IMG/VR virus record: IMGVR_UViG_3300008262_000748 | Location: 1-20,265 of that record | Strand: one strand, 5' to 3' | DNA length: 20,265 nucleotides | DNA from: a virus | Shown: one piece after another, positions 1-6,963 of the stretch | Numbering within the stretch: position 1 is the first letter of the stretch | How the letters are laid out: each line of letters begins with the position of its first letter | Notes under the pieces: model-generated | Seen by the model: the letters and a program-made list of their open reading frames with translations, nothing else | The model's database searches: none | What the model was told of the DNA's origin: nothing | Made by a program: the position numbers and the translations under genes

Positions 1-275
1 CCATTGTTGTCGTATTTGACAGTAATGGTTACTGCTGCGGTGTCTTTGTTTTCAATGAAAATCTTTTTGATGATTCTGCGAAAACCAGAAGCAGGAGCAG
101 CAACTACCACTACATCAGTGGACCCTGACAACGCGCCATCACTTGCGGCCTCTACAAAAGAAGTGCCGTTGTTGTCAGCAAAAGCTGCTGTGAAATCTGG
201 GTTTGCGGTTGCAGCCGCACCAGACATAGCCACCTGAATGGTCTTTGTGGTTGTATCAAGAACTAGTGTTGACAT
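1..275 (-). CDS. Hypothetical virion-associated protein, 3' end beyond window
   Basis: An open frame runs from ATG at 275 to the window edge without a stop, giving 91 visible residues that begin MSTLVLDTTTKTIQVAMSGA. A ribosome binding site (AGAGG) lies just upstream, and the fibre gene's stop is 9 bases before the start. The visible part is rich in Ala, Thr and Val and ends in an alternating pattern (IFIENKDTAAVTITVKYDNN) typical of a beta-sandwich strand. No signal peptide or membrane segment is seen. I recognise this style of small protein from the end of tail-fibre operons of aquatic phages, but I know no assigned function. The position directly after the fibre gene suggests a virion or fibre-associated part. 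That is inference. Confidence 0.75.
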   Translation of the reverse strand, partial: MSTLVLDTTTKTIQVAMSGAAATANPDFTAAFADNNGTSFVEAASDGALSGSTDVVVVAAPASGFRRIIKKIFIENKDTAAVTITVKYDNN

Positions 276-284
276 ATTTACCTC

Positions 285-1160
285 TTAAACGAGAAACCAA
301 GCGTAAGAATTACCTGCCCCGGTGCTACTAGCAACAGTTGCCCAAGAGGTATTTGTTCCATCAGTTGTCAAATACTTACCAGTATTGGTGGATTGGCTTG
401 GAACAAGTGCATTAAACGCATCGTTTGCTGTGTTTTGTCCTGTTCCACCGTTAGCAATAGCCACAATGCCTGTGACGTTTCCTGCCGTGCCTGTGGTGTT
501 CTGATTCAGCGTAGGAACGTCAGCAACTTGGATGCCTGACATCACTACGTTTGTACCATCACCACGCAAATAAGAGCCAGCCGTAACAGCACCAGCAAAA
601 GCATTCATTGCCGTTTGTGCAGTGGTTGCACCAGAGCCGCCATTGGCAATAGCAAGCGTTCCAGCAAGCGTAATCGTGCCAGCGCCAGTGATAGGGCCAC
701 CAGAGGTTGTAAGCCCTGTAGTGCCACCAGAAACATCTACAGAGGTCACCGTGCCGCCGCCATCGGCAACCCACTCCAAAGAAGTTGCACCAGAGTTCAG
801 GCCAAGCCGCTTGTTGCCGTTACCAGTGTAAGAAGGCAGCAAGTTCTGGATTGCAGCCGCAGCAGTTGTTGCGCCTGTACCGCCAGAAGCAATCGGCACT
901 GTGAGCAACGAAATGACGTTGCCAACAATGTTGATAGGCGATGTAGATGTGTAAGCAGTGCTGGTGATTGGTCCTACATCAGATACCGTTCCATCGGTGT
1001 AAGTAATGCGTAGATATTGAAGCGATCCAATCGTTACTGGAACGATGCTAACAATCCCGTTACCTGCAACACCACGATCAATCGTGATTGTCTGAGCAGG
1101 TGTAGGAGTGACTTGGCAAATAATGTTATTTGCGTCTGATGCAGTTACTTGGATTTGCAT
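285..1160 (-). CDS. Repeat-containing tail fibre protein
   Basis: This 291-residue protein looks like a distal tail fibre or fibre tip. Residues 1-88 form a unique N-terminal part, probably the attachment end. Three modules follow, each starting with a Gly-rich motif of the form (A)IA(S/N)GG(T/S)G (residues 90-100, 170-181 and 234-245), followed by TAxxAxNxL and ending in a YLRGDGTN or YLTTDGTN-like segment. Between modules 1 and 2 lies GTVTSVDVSGGTTGLTTSGG, a pattern common in beta-rich phage fibre shafts. There are no Cys-rich or enzymatic motifs. The start is an ATG preceded by TAAGGAAACGAC, where the upstream gene's TAA stop doubles as part of the ribosome binding site. It would act outside the cell in host recognition. 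The fibre class is well supported by composition and context; the receptor is unknown. Confidence 0.75.
   Translation of the reverse strand: MQIQVTASDANNIICQVTPTPAQTITIDRGVAGNGIVSIVPVTIGSLQYLRITYTDGTVSDVGPITSTAYTSTSPINIVGNVISLLTVPIASGGTGATTAAAAIQNLLPSYTGNGNKRLGLNSGATSLEWVADGGGTVTSVDVSGGTTGLTTSGGPITGAGTITLAGTLAIANGGSGATTAQTAMNAFAGAVTAGSYLRGDGTNVVMSGIQVADVPTLNQNTTGTAGNVTGIVAIANGGTGQNTANDAFNALVPSQSTNTGKYLTTDGTNTSWATVASSTGAGNSYAWFLV
426..893 (-). repeat. Three in-frame fibre repeat modules (Gly-rich motif cores)
   Basis: The cores lie at 861-893, 618-653 and 426-461 and encode IASGGTGATTA, AIANGGSGATTA and AIANGGTGQNTA. Each core is followed about 25-35 residues later by a YLxxDGTN or equivalent segment (KRLGLNSG in module 1). 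The spacing between cores is about 80 and 64 residues, so the modules are degenerate. They are protein-level repeats and not near-identical DNA repeats. Confidence 0.7.
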
Positions 1161-1169
1161 GTCGTTTCC

Positions 1170-1652
1170 TTAGATAACGACAATACCATCTGAACGAACA
1201 AGGAACATCAGAAAGATGATTCCGTCATCAGCAGGAGTGCCACTTACAGCAGGAAAGCTAACTTTGATGCGACCTGAAAAGCAAACAGGGTCTACAGCAT
1301 TGATGGCAAGTTCTGGGTCACTTGTAATGAGCGACCAAGCCGAATCATCAATGACCAAGGTAAAAGCACCTGCTGCATCGACACGATTGGTAATCGTCAG
1401 CGTAACAGGCGTTGGTGTTGGGGTGTAGTTGCCAATGTCAAACGACAACCCGTTGCGAGTGTCTTGAAGATTGGTAACTGTGCGTCTGACAATCTGTGCG
1501 TTGATTGTTGCGCCTGTCAGGTTGACAGGAGTTGCGCCATTTGTGAAAACCAAGTTCCAGTAGGTCGATTGGTTATAAACCAACTCACCCGTAATGAGAG
1601 GATTGTCAAACCCGCTTACTTGCGTGATGACGTTCTGAGAAAACACAGCCAT
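1170..1652 (-). CDS. BppU-like baseplate/tail-tip protein, hypothetical
   Basis: This is a 160-residue protein with no signal peptide or transmembrane segment. The N-terminal half reads as a beta-sandwich: after NQSTYWNLVFTNGATPVNLT comes GATINAQIVRR, resembling the N-terminal domain of BppU-type baseplate proteins of siphophages, which is also found in phages of Gram-negative hosts. It ends in a hydrophobic strand (GIIFLMFLVRSDGIVVI). It lies between the J-like tip protein and the fibre gene, which fits a role in joining fibre to tip. The ATG at 1652 has an AGGGAA ribosome binding site eight bases upstream. The family resemblance is by eye on a short motif, so the assignment is tentative; the virion-protein class is more secure. 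Confidence 0.6.
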   Translation of the reverse strand: MAVFSQNVITQVSGFDNPLITGELVYNQSTYWNLVFTNGATPVNLTGATINAQIVRRTVTNLQDTRNGLSFDIGNYTPTPTPVTLTITNRVDAAGAFTLVIDDSAWSLITSDPELAINAVDPVCFSGRIKVSFPAVSGTPADDGIIFLMFLVRSDGIVVI

Positions 1653-1740
1653 GATAATTCCCTGTACTCAGGTAGTAACGCTCCCCACGTACTCGCAGGG
1701 GACGATTCTTGTCATGTCTTTAGACTATTTTGCCAGAATT

Positions 1741-4700
1741 TTAACCACAAAGATAGATGCAAGAAACAAGTTGTACGTCTGTTGGCGAGACAAAAGTGAC
1801 GTTTTCACGAATCTTTGCAACAGTTGTATTCCGCACAATATCGTCAGATTGCTTCATACCTTTCCCGGCTGTTGATGAGCAAACAATCAAATCGCCAACT
1901 TGGAAGTTGCCGCCTTCACCGCACACGTTGATTTGCCCTTCACCCACAGAGTTAATGGCGATGTAGTCGTGAGTGTCAACAATTGGCTGGTAGATTGGGT
2001 TTAGTTCGTATTCGATAGTGTCAACCCACTCGTCATGCTCCCATTTGGGCACTACAACGGCCTCCTGCAAGATGTAAGGTGTGACGGTGCTGATAGTGGC
2101 AAACACCCCGATAGCACCCTTTTGGTTGGCAGTTGTGCTTGGTGTGACTTCAGTGATCGTATCGGTCACGCCAGACGTTGCAACGATAACGCCAGTGTCA
2201 ACAATGATGTCACCGGGAACAGCAGTAGTGTCTTTAAGCATCAAGCCATCGTGACAACCAGTAAACGGAGCAGTGCCGCCAACAACAGTCAGACCGTAGG
2301 TTGGGCCACCAGCAACAATGCCGCGCACATCAACACCGCTGGTATTGGTTGTAAACAAACGACCGCCGTAATGGTCGCTGCCTGACAAATAAGCCAAATA
2401 TGAATAAGCTGCGGTGTAAGTGCTTGGCGCTCCTTCAGATGTAGACGCACCTTGTTGGCTTTTACGTTGTGTAAATAAACCAAAATTTGGGCCAGCACAG
2501 GTCACGCCTGTAACAACATAAGTTGAACTGATGCTGTCATACCCATAGGTATTGGAAAACAAAGCGCCATATGAGCTTGTGGATGCTGTGTTGCCAGCAA
2601 TACCCACACTGTTTGTTGCAATACCAGCTAGACCAGCAGTTCCAGAGTTTGTGCTTTTAAAGAAGCCAGCCGTTGAAATTCCAAAAACAGACGTGCCAAG
2701 GCCAAAACCAAACGTGTTGCCGCTTTGAGTTGTGGTTGTGCCTGATTCAATTCTGTCAACGGTCAAGGTTTCGGCAATGATGTGCCCACCGTCAATAAAC
2801 GTCACGCCGCCTGATGGGTTTGTGCCTGATGGCGAGGCCATGTTGGTAAACGTGACAAGGCCATCAAAGTTGGTCCAGTTAAATACCGATGAAATTGTGA
2901 CCGTCTGAGCGCCGCCAAAGGTTGCCTCGGACACAGCGTATCTAGCCGCCCAAAACTTGTTGTTGTTTGTGTCAACAATGTTGGTGCTTGGCATCGAAAA
3001 CGATGTAGACCAGTTGGCAGTCAAAGTGGAAAACGCACCAGTTGTAAAGTCAAAGCCAGATGCTGTTGGCGCACTTGGGGCAGAACCTGATGCAAAGGCG
3101 TAATACAAGAAGCCGCTTGACGAGCGAGGGCCAGTAGAACCCGCTGTACCGTTCTGGCTGATGCTTTGCACTGCTGTACCACCAACAGTCCAGCTAAAGG
3201 TCGTTGTAGCGGCTCCTGTGGTATCGTTAAGCCATTTAAAGGCTTCCCAAAGCTGAAGCCCAGCAGTGCCGGGGTTTGTTGGAGCAGTTACGCGCCAAGC
3301 ATCTACGTTGTCGTAAACCTGAACACCTGTATTCCAAGTAAAGACCGATGTGCCTGTTGGGTTTGCAGGTTGAGTTGCAGCCCATTGGTACAACGCTGGA
3401 TATGCGTTTCTGCTACCAGTGGTGATTGGTGCCCATGCAAACGATGAACTGAGCGCACTGATTCGTGATTGACCAATGTTGTTGGCAACCACTACGCCAA
3501 AATAATATGTCCCAGTTGGCAAGACCTGATTCAGGAAATCAAATGTTGCGCCATTGGTGTAAGGCTGCGAGTTTGATTGCGTTGCAAATGCAAGCAGCTT
3601 CCAATCAGCGTTGGATGGCGTTGCAGATGTTGTGTAGTACAGGTTGATGCTCGTTACGCGCCCAGTGGCAGGAATGGTGACACGGACATCAAACGATGGA
3701 ATCTGAGCACTTGGGCGGCTTGCCAAAATTGTCGGTGCAGCCAATGTGCTGAAGTAGCTTGGGTTTGCAATGTTGCTGTTTGGCGCTGGTGTGAACTGAA
3801 CAATCGACACGTTGTCGTACACCTGTGCGTTGTACTCAGACATGTCCAATCGTGCGCCCAACGAGCCATCAGCCAATGTTGCTTCATTGACTTTGGTCAC
3901 ACGGAAAAGTTTATTGCTCCAGCCGTAGTCAGCATTGGTCACGCTCACCACATCACCAGCATCAACTTGAATGCCGTAATAAGTGGTGTTGAACGAAACA
4001 ATCAGGTCTTCCCGAGCTTGCTCAAGCAGCCGGTTTGACAAGTATTGCGCTTGGACAGAGTTGTTCACCAAGTCCAGCGTCATGGACAACTTGTTCACTG
4101 GCTCATTTGGATACAGCAAGCCAGATGGCGTTTGCAAGTTGACAAATGCAGGTTGGTCTTTGTTGTCCTTAAACGGGAACTTGGTTTCGATCTGGTTGAT
4201 GGAAGATGTGATGTCAGTTGCACTTACGCGAATTTCACCAATGATGTTGGTATCGTCAAACGAGTAAACATTTGCTTCTGCCTTGTTGATGACTATAGAC
4301 CATTTGCCAGACGCAGCGTTGTAGGTCATCCAGCTATCACACGCTGCCATGATCTTGTCGATGTTGTCCAACACAGATTGCCCTGCATCCAAAACGCCAT
4401 TGATGCGGTATCGGGCTTGCGTTGATGGAGTGCCTGTGTAGTCTGTGTAGGTGATTACTTCATCAGAGTACGTGTTCAGTGCAGTCGCACTGGCTGTGTC
4501 GATGTATGCAGGATCAATTGCGCCACCATATGCAACACTTGCAATGTAATCTTTCCAAACATCACCGGGCTTTGCAACGCCTGTGCCATTCAAATAATGA
4601 CGGGTTGCAAACGTGATTGGCGACAAAGAGGTTGTGTCAGCGTCACGGTTGTAATTCAGTTGAACAATGGCAAAAGCCAATCCGTTCATTTGTCGTGTGC

Positions 4701-5259
4701 CCGTCCATGCTTGACCAGATGGCAAGCCACGGGCTGTACTCATAATGTCAGATGGGAAAGTTCCAGCCGTGTTGTATGGAGATATTGTTCCAGAGGCATC
4801 GGACGTATACAGGTAAATCCAAAGGTTGCCATCAATTTTTGAGTCTTCGTTACCTGCTTGGTCAGTAAGTTTAACAACACGATTACCCAAGCCGCCACCG
4901 TCAAATGTCACCAAACGATCACCGTAGTAAAACTTGCTTTGATCGTATGTAAATTGTCCATTAGGGCTGATGCAACTAATCGCCATGACGTAATACATCG
5001 TCTTTTGATCGGTTGTCAAAACAGCGTCTACAAACGTGCCACCCAAGTACGCATCACCATAGACGATGGGGACGGCGTTAGATGAAGATGGCGGGACTTG
5101 CTGGCGCACTCCATTGTCTTGTGGGCCAGAAGATGAATCTCCAAACATTCGCGTAACAATTGTTGAGAGAGCAAAGTTCACAGCAAATACTGTTGCTGCG
5201 TATGCAATAGTTCCAGCTGTAAGGTTAAAAACGCCAACAGCAATCATCGTCCCAACCAT
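1741..5259 (-). CDS. Tail-tip (J-like) host-specificity protein with fibre-like C terminus
   Basis: The 1172-residue product is the largest in the window and has the architecture of lambda J-like central tail proteins. Residues 1-40 are strongly hydrophobic (NLTAGTIAYAATVFAVNFAL), a feature of several J-like proteins and possibly linked to the closed tip. Residues about 60-490 are hub-like, starting with AVPIVYGDAYLGG. Residues about 507-611 look like one fibronectin type III domain, ending near TGTYYFGVVVANNIGQS. Residues about 620-990 are Gly/Ser/Thr-rich and fibre-like. Residues 994-1172 form a separate module (FTGCHDGLM, PGDIIVDTG, then GEGGNFQVGDLIVC and GKGMKQSDD) of a kind found at the end of many phage fibre proteins; it loosely resembles Peptidase_G2-type autoprocessing domains. 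The start ATG has a clean AAGGA site. It binds the receptor and closes the tail tube. Confidence in J-like identity is high; the C-terminal reading is tentative. Confidence 0.85.
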   Translation of the reverse strand: MVGTMIAVGVFNLTAGTIAYAATVFAVNFALSTIVTRMFGDSSSGPQDNGVRQQVPPSSSNAVPIVYGDAYLGGTFVDAVLTTDQKTMYYVMAISCISPNGQFTYDQSKFYYGDRLVTFDGGGLGNRVVKLTDQAGNEDSKIDGNLWIYLYTSDASGTISPYNTAGTFPSDIMSTARGLPSGQAWTGTRQMNGLAFAIVQLNYNRDADTTSLSPITFATRHYLNGTGVAKPGDVWKDYIASVAYGGAIDPAYIDTASATALNTYSDEVITYTDYTGTPSTQARYRINGVLDAGQSVLDNIDKIMAACDSWMTYNAASGKWSIVINKAEANVYSFDDTNIIGEIRVSATDITSSINQIETKFPFKDNKDQPAFVNLQTPSGLLYPNEPVNKLSMTLDLVNNSVQAQYLSNRLLEQAREDLIVSFNTTYYGIQVDAGDVVSVTNADYGWSNKLFRVTKVNEATLADGSLGARLDMSEYNAQVYDNVSIVQFTPAPNSNIANPSYFSTLAAPTILASRPSAQIPSFDVRVTIPATGRVTSINLYYTTSATPSNADWKLLAFATQSNSQPYTNGATFDFLNQVLPTGTYYFGVVVANNIGQSRISALSSSFAWAPITTGSRNAYPALYQWAATQPANPTGTSVFTWNTGVQVYDNVDAWRVTAPTNPGTAGLQLWEAFKWLNDTTGAATTTFSWTVGGTAVQSISQNGTAGSTGPRSSSGFLYYAFASGSAPSAPTASGFDFTTGAFSTLTANWSTSFSMPSTNIVDTNNNKFWAARYAVSEATFGGAQTVTISSVFNWTNFDGLVTFTNMASPSGTNPSGGVTFIDGGHIIAETLTVDRIESGTTTTQSGNTFGFGLGTSVFGISTAGFFKSTNSGTAGLAGIATNSVGIAGNTASTSSYGALFSNTYGYDSISSTYVVTGVTCAGPNFGLFTQRKSQQGASTSEGAPSTYTAAYSYLAYLSGSDHYGGRLFTTNTSGVDVRGIVAGGPTYGLTVVGGTAPFTGCHDGLMLKDTTAVPGDIIVDTGVIVATSGVTDTITEVTPSTTANQKGAIGVFATISTVTPYILQEAVVVPKWEHDEWVDTIEYELNPIYQPIVDTHDYIAINSVGEGQINVCGEGGNFQVGDLIVCSSTAGKGMKQSDDIVRNTTVAKIRENVTFVSPTDVQLVSCIYLCG

Positions 5260-5261
5260 AC

Positions 5262-5708
5262 TTATTCCTTCACAAAATTCGCACCAACCGCTTTGTAGCC
5301 ACGCTTAGTGTAATCAATCAACGGACCAGATGCGGAAATGGATGTATACACACAATCAACATCACCGCGCTTTAACATTTCAGTCGCTGTTTGGTCATAG
5401 GCTTTCCAAAGCCTTCCACCAATCGACCCATTCCTGTGTTCTGGCTCAACCCACCACAACAACTCATGCAGTTCTTTGACGGATGGACACCAAATATTGC
5501 TTTGCTTTATCCCAATGATTGCACCATGCATGTGCTTATCAATGAAGATGAACCCTCGGCCCATGATGATGCTAAACAGCAATTGCTCAACGTGCTTTGG
5601 GTTGTGATTGTCTGGCTGACCAAGAATGCAGATTGGATTTTCGTAAGCGTATGCTTCAACAATTTCCAAAAGTCTTGGAATGTCATATCTTGTGGCTTGT
5701 CTTATCAT
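5262..5708 (-). CDS. GNAT-family N-acetyltransferase in the tail-tip operon
   Basis: This 148-residue protein has the typical GNAT opening IRQATRYDIPRLLEIVEAY, a central strand pair (GFIFIDKHMHGAIIGIKQS) and an acetyl-CoA binding motif A at residues 87-101 (VEPEHRNGSIGGRLW). The usual R-x-x-G-x-G loop reads R92-N-G-S-I-G, so the first Gly of the consensus is Ser. The C terminus (LIDYTKRGYKAVGANFVKE) matches the final GNAT strand. GNAT enzymes transfer an acetyl group from acetyl-CoA to an amine; the substrate here is unknown. It is coupled to both neighbours by 2-base gaps. In lambda- and gene-transfer-agent-like tip operons an NlpC/P60 cell-wall peptidase usually sits in this position. It could modify virion proteins or the host, or be carried as a small virion part. 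Confidence 0.75.
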   Translation of the reverse strand: MIRQATRYDIPRLLEIVEAYAYENPICILGQPDNHNPKHVEQLLFSIIMGRGFIFIDKHMHGAIIGIKQSNIWCPSVKELHELLWWVEPEHRNGSIGGRLWKAYDQTATEMLKRGDVDCVYTSISASGPLIDYTKRGYKAVGANFVKE

Positions 5709-5710
5709 TT

Positions 5711-6370
5711 TTATCCCGCTGGATCGTCATTTGAATTTTGTGAATTAATAATATTTTTAGCTGCTTGCGTAAAAGTGCTTGGTTGTTTGCCAAAGTCAAA
5801 ATATGTTGCAGAGATTTCAGCAACACGGTTCATGGATGTGTCCGATGTGCCGTAAAGAAATTGCCAACTGTTTTGGTTTGTCTTTACGCCAGAAATCCTG
5901 TTCTCCAAAATGCGCCTCATAGATGAGCAGGAGATGGAGCAAGTTGCAATCCGTTGGCGCAAGTTGGTGTTGAAGTCTTCAGTGATAGAGACATTGTTGA
6001 TGATGCCTTGATACCGCTTGAAAAACTGTGTTGTTGGCGTTGTGATGATCTGGTTGTTTGAGTCAAAGAACCCACGCCAAACTTCCACCAAAGAACCCTT
6101 GATGTCAGAAGACAAGATCAATGCAATGTTTGCTGAGTCGATGCCAGTTAGCGAAATGGTCATGTCATCAGAGGTTGCCTTCATGTCACGCTGGACATCA
6201 CCAACCATCAACAACGAGCCAAGGTTGCTGAATGTAATTCCACCTACCGTGATTGGCGATGCGGCATTGCAAAACGTGTAGATGGTCTGACTGCCAGTTT
6301 TACCAACTGTCAGCCGCACAAACTCAGAGTGCTGAATGCTTGGCGAGGTAACCGCATTGATTGTTGTCAT
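5711..6370 (-). CDS. DUF2163-like tail hub protein
   Basis: The product has 219 residues and no transmembrane or signal sequence. It opens HSEFVRLTVGKTGSQTIYTF, followed by a stretch ending in SNLGSLLMVGDVQRDMKA, then a beta-rich segment with VEVWRGFFDSNNQ. This order (surface strands, then a description of thickness or density-like offsets, then a Cys-containing segment ISCSSMRRILE) resembles DUF2163/BR0599-type tail hub proteins, which are usually nearer 290 residues, so this one is short. It overlaps the upstream gene by ATGA. Its place between the distal-tail-like gene and the J-like gene matches the hub position in the gene-transfer-agent-type tail tip. The family call is by eye. Confidence 0.6.
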   Translation of the reverse strand: MTTINAVTSPSIQHSEFVRLTVGKTGSQTIYTFCNAASPITVGGITFSNLGSLLMVGDVQRDMKATSDDMTISLTGIDSANIALILSSDIKGSLVEVWRGFFDSNNQIITTPTTQFFKRYQGIINNVSITEDFNTNLRQRIATCSISCSSMRRILENRISGVKTNQNSWQFLYGTSDTSMNRVAEISATYFDFGKQPSTFTQAAKNIINSQNSNDDPAG

Positions 6371-6963
6371 GTGATGTATTCCCGAAAAATGAATGGCTCA
6401 TCCCAATTGACGAAAGCACCGTTTGTCATGGGTGTCAAAGTATATGTCGGGCATCGTTCTGCCACAACATTAAACGTGCAAGCATTCCCAATTGATACAG
6501 TCGCACCAGACACAGGAGAGCCGATCAATGGCCTGTGAATGCTCACAGATGATCCAGCAGAGTCTGCTGTGATTTTGTAGGTGTAGCCGCCAACCATGAT
6601 GAAATCACCCGCCTTGAACGTGCCATTCGAGTTCAGGGCAAGCGTTTGCGTATTTGGCGTAGGCGTACCATTCAATGTGGCAGCAGTTGCCGTTCCAAGA
6701 GTTTTTGTAAACCAAGACAATTGGGGCGTATTGAAAGTAATGACTTCTGGCAACTGACGGTCTTTGTTGTCAATTGTCTGAATGATTGCCCTAGCTGTCG
6801 GGTAGTACAAGTAGTTGTTTGGCGTGACCGTGAACATCCAAGGCACTGCTGTCAAATACTGAGCAACTGTCATGTAGCCAGCCCGAGTGACCTGCTGTCC
6901 AACCATCCTACGGTTTTGCACCGTCATGGATTCTTGGTTTTGAAAGATTGTCTGAAAACTCAT
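6367..6963 (-). CDS. Distal-tail-like protein
   Basis: The product has 198 residues and starts MSFQTIFQNQESMTVQNRRM, with an insert around residues 95-165 that is rich in Gly, Thr and Ser and reads as an extra beta domain (FKAGDFIMVGGYTYKITADS). It ends TNGAFVNWDEPFIFREYIT. It is the first gene after the tape measure and precedes the hub-like gene, the position of the distal tail protein (Dit) or of lambda M/L. It overlaps the tape measure by ATGA and its downstream neighbour by ATGA, so translation is probably coupled across all three. It would form the ring connecting the tail tube to the tip. I assign it by position and overall look; there is no diagnostic motif. Confidence 0.55.
   Translation of the reverse strand: MSFQTIFQNQESMTVQNRRMVGQQVTRAGYMTVAQYLTAVPWMFTVTPNNYLYYPTARAIIQTIDNKDRQLPEVITFNTPQLSWFTKTLGTATAATLNGTPTPNTQTLALNSNGTFKAGDFIMVGGYTYKITADSAGSSVSIHRPLIGSPVSGATVSIGNACTFNVVAERCPTYTLTPMTNGAFVNWDEPFIFREYIT

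Noticed and set aside
4-237. Plus-strand open frame at the left edge
   Set aside because: It is antisense to a minus-strand gene that has a proper start, ribosome binding site and protein-like composition (1-275).
1653-1740. Possible terminator or regulatory hairpin in the 88-base gap after the J-like gene
   Set aside because: Only a 5-base TCCCC/GGGGA stem with an 11-base loop and no U run; too weak to call.
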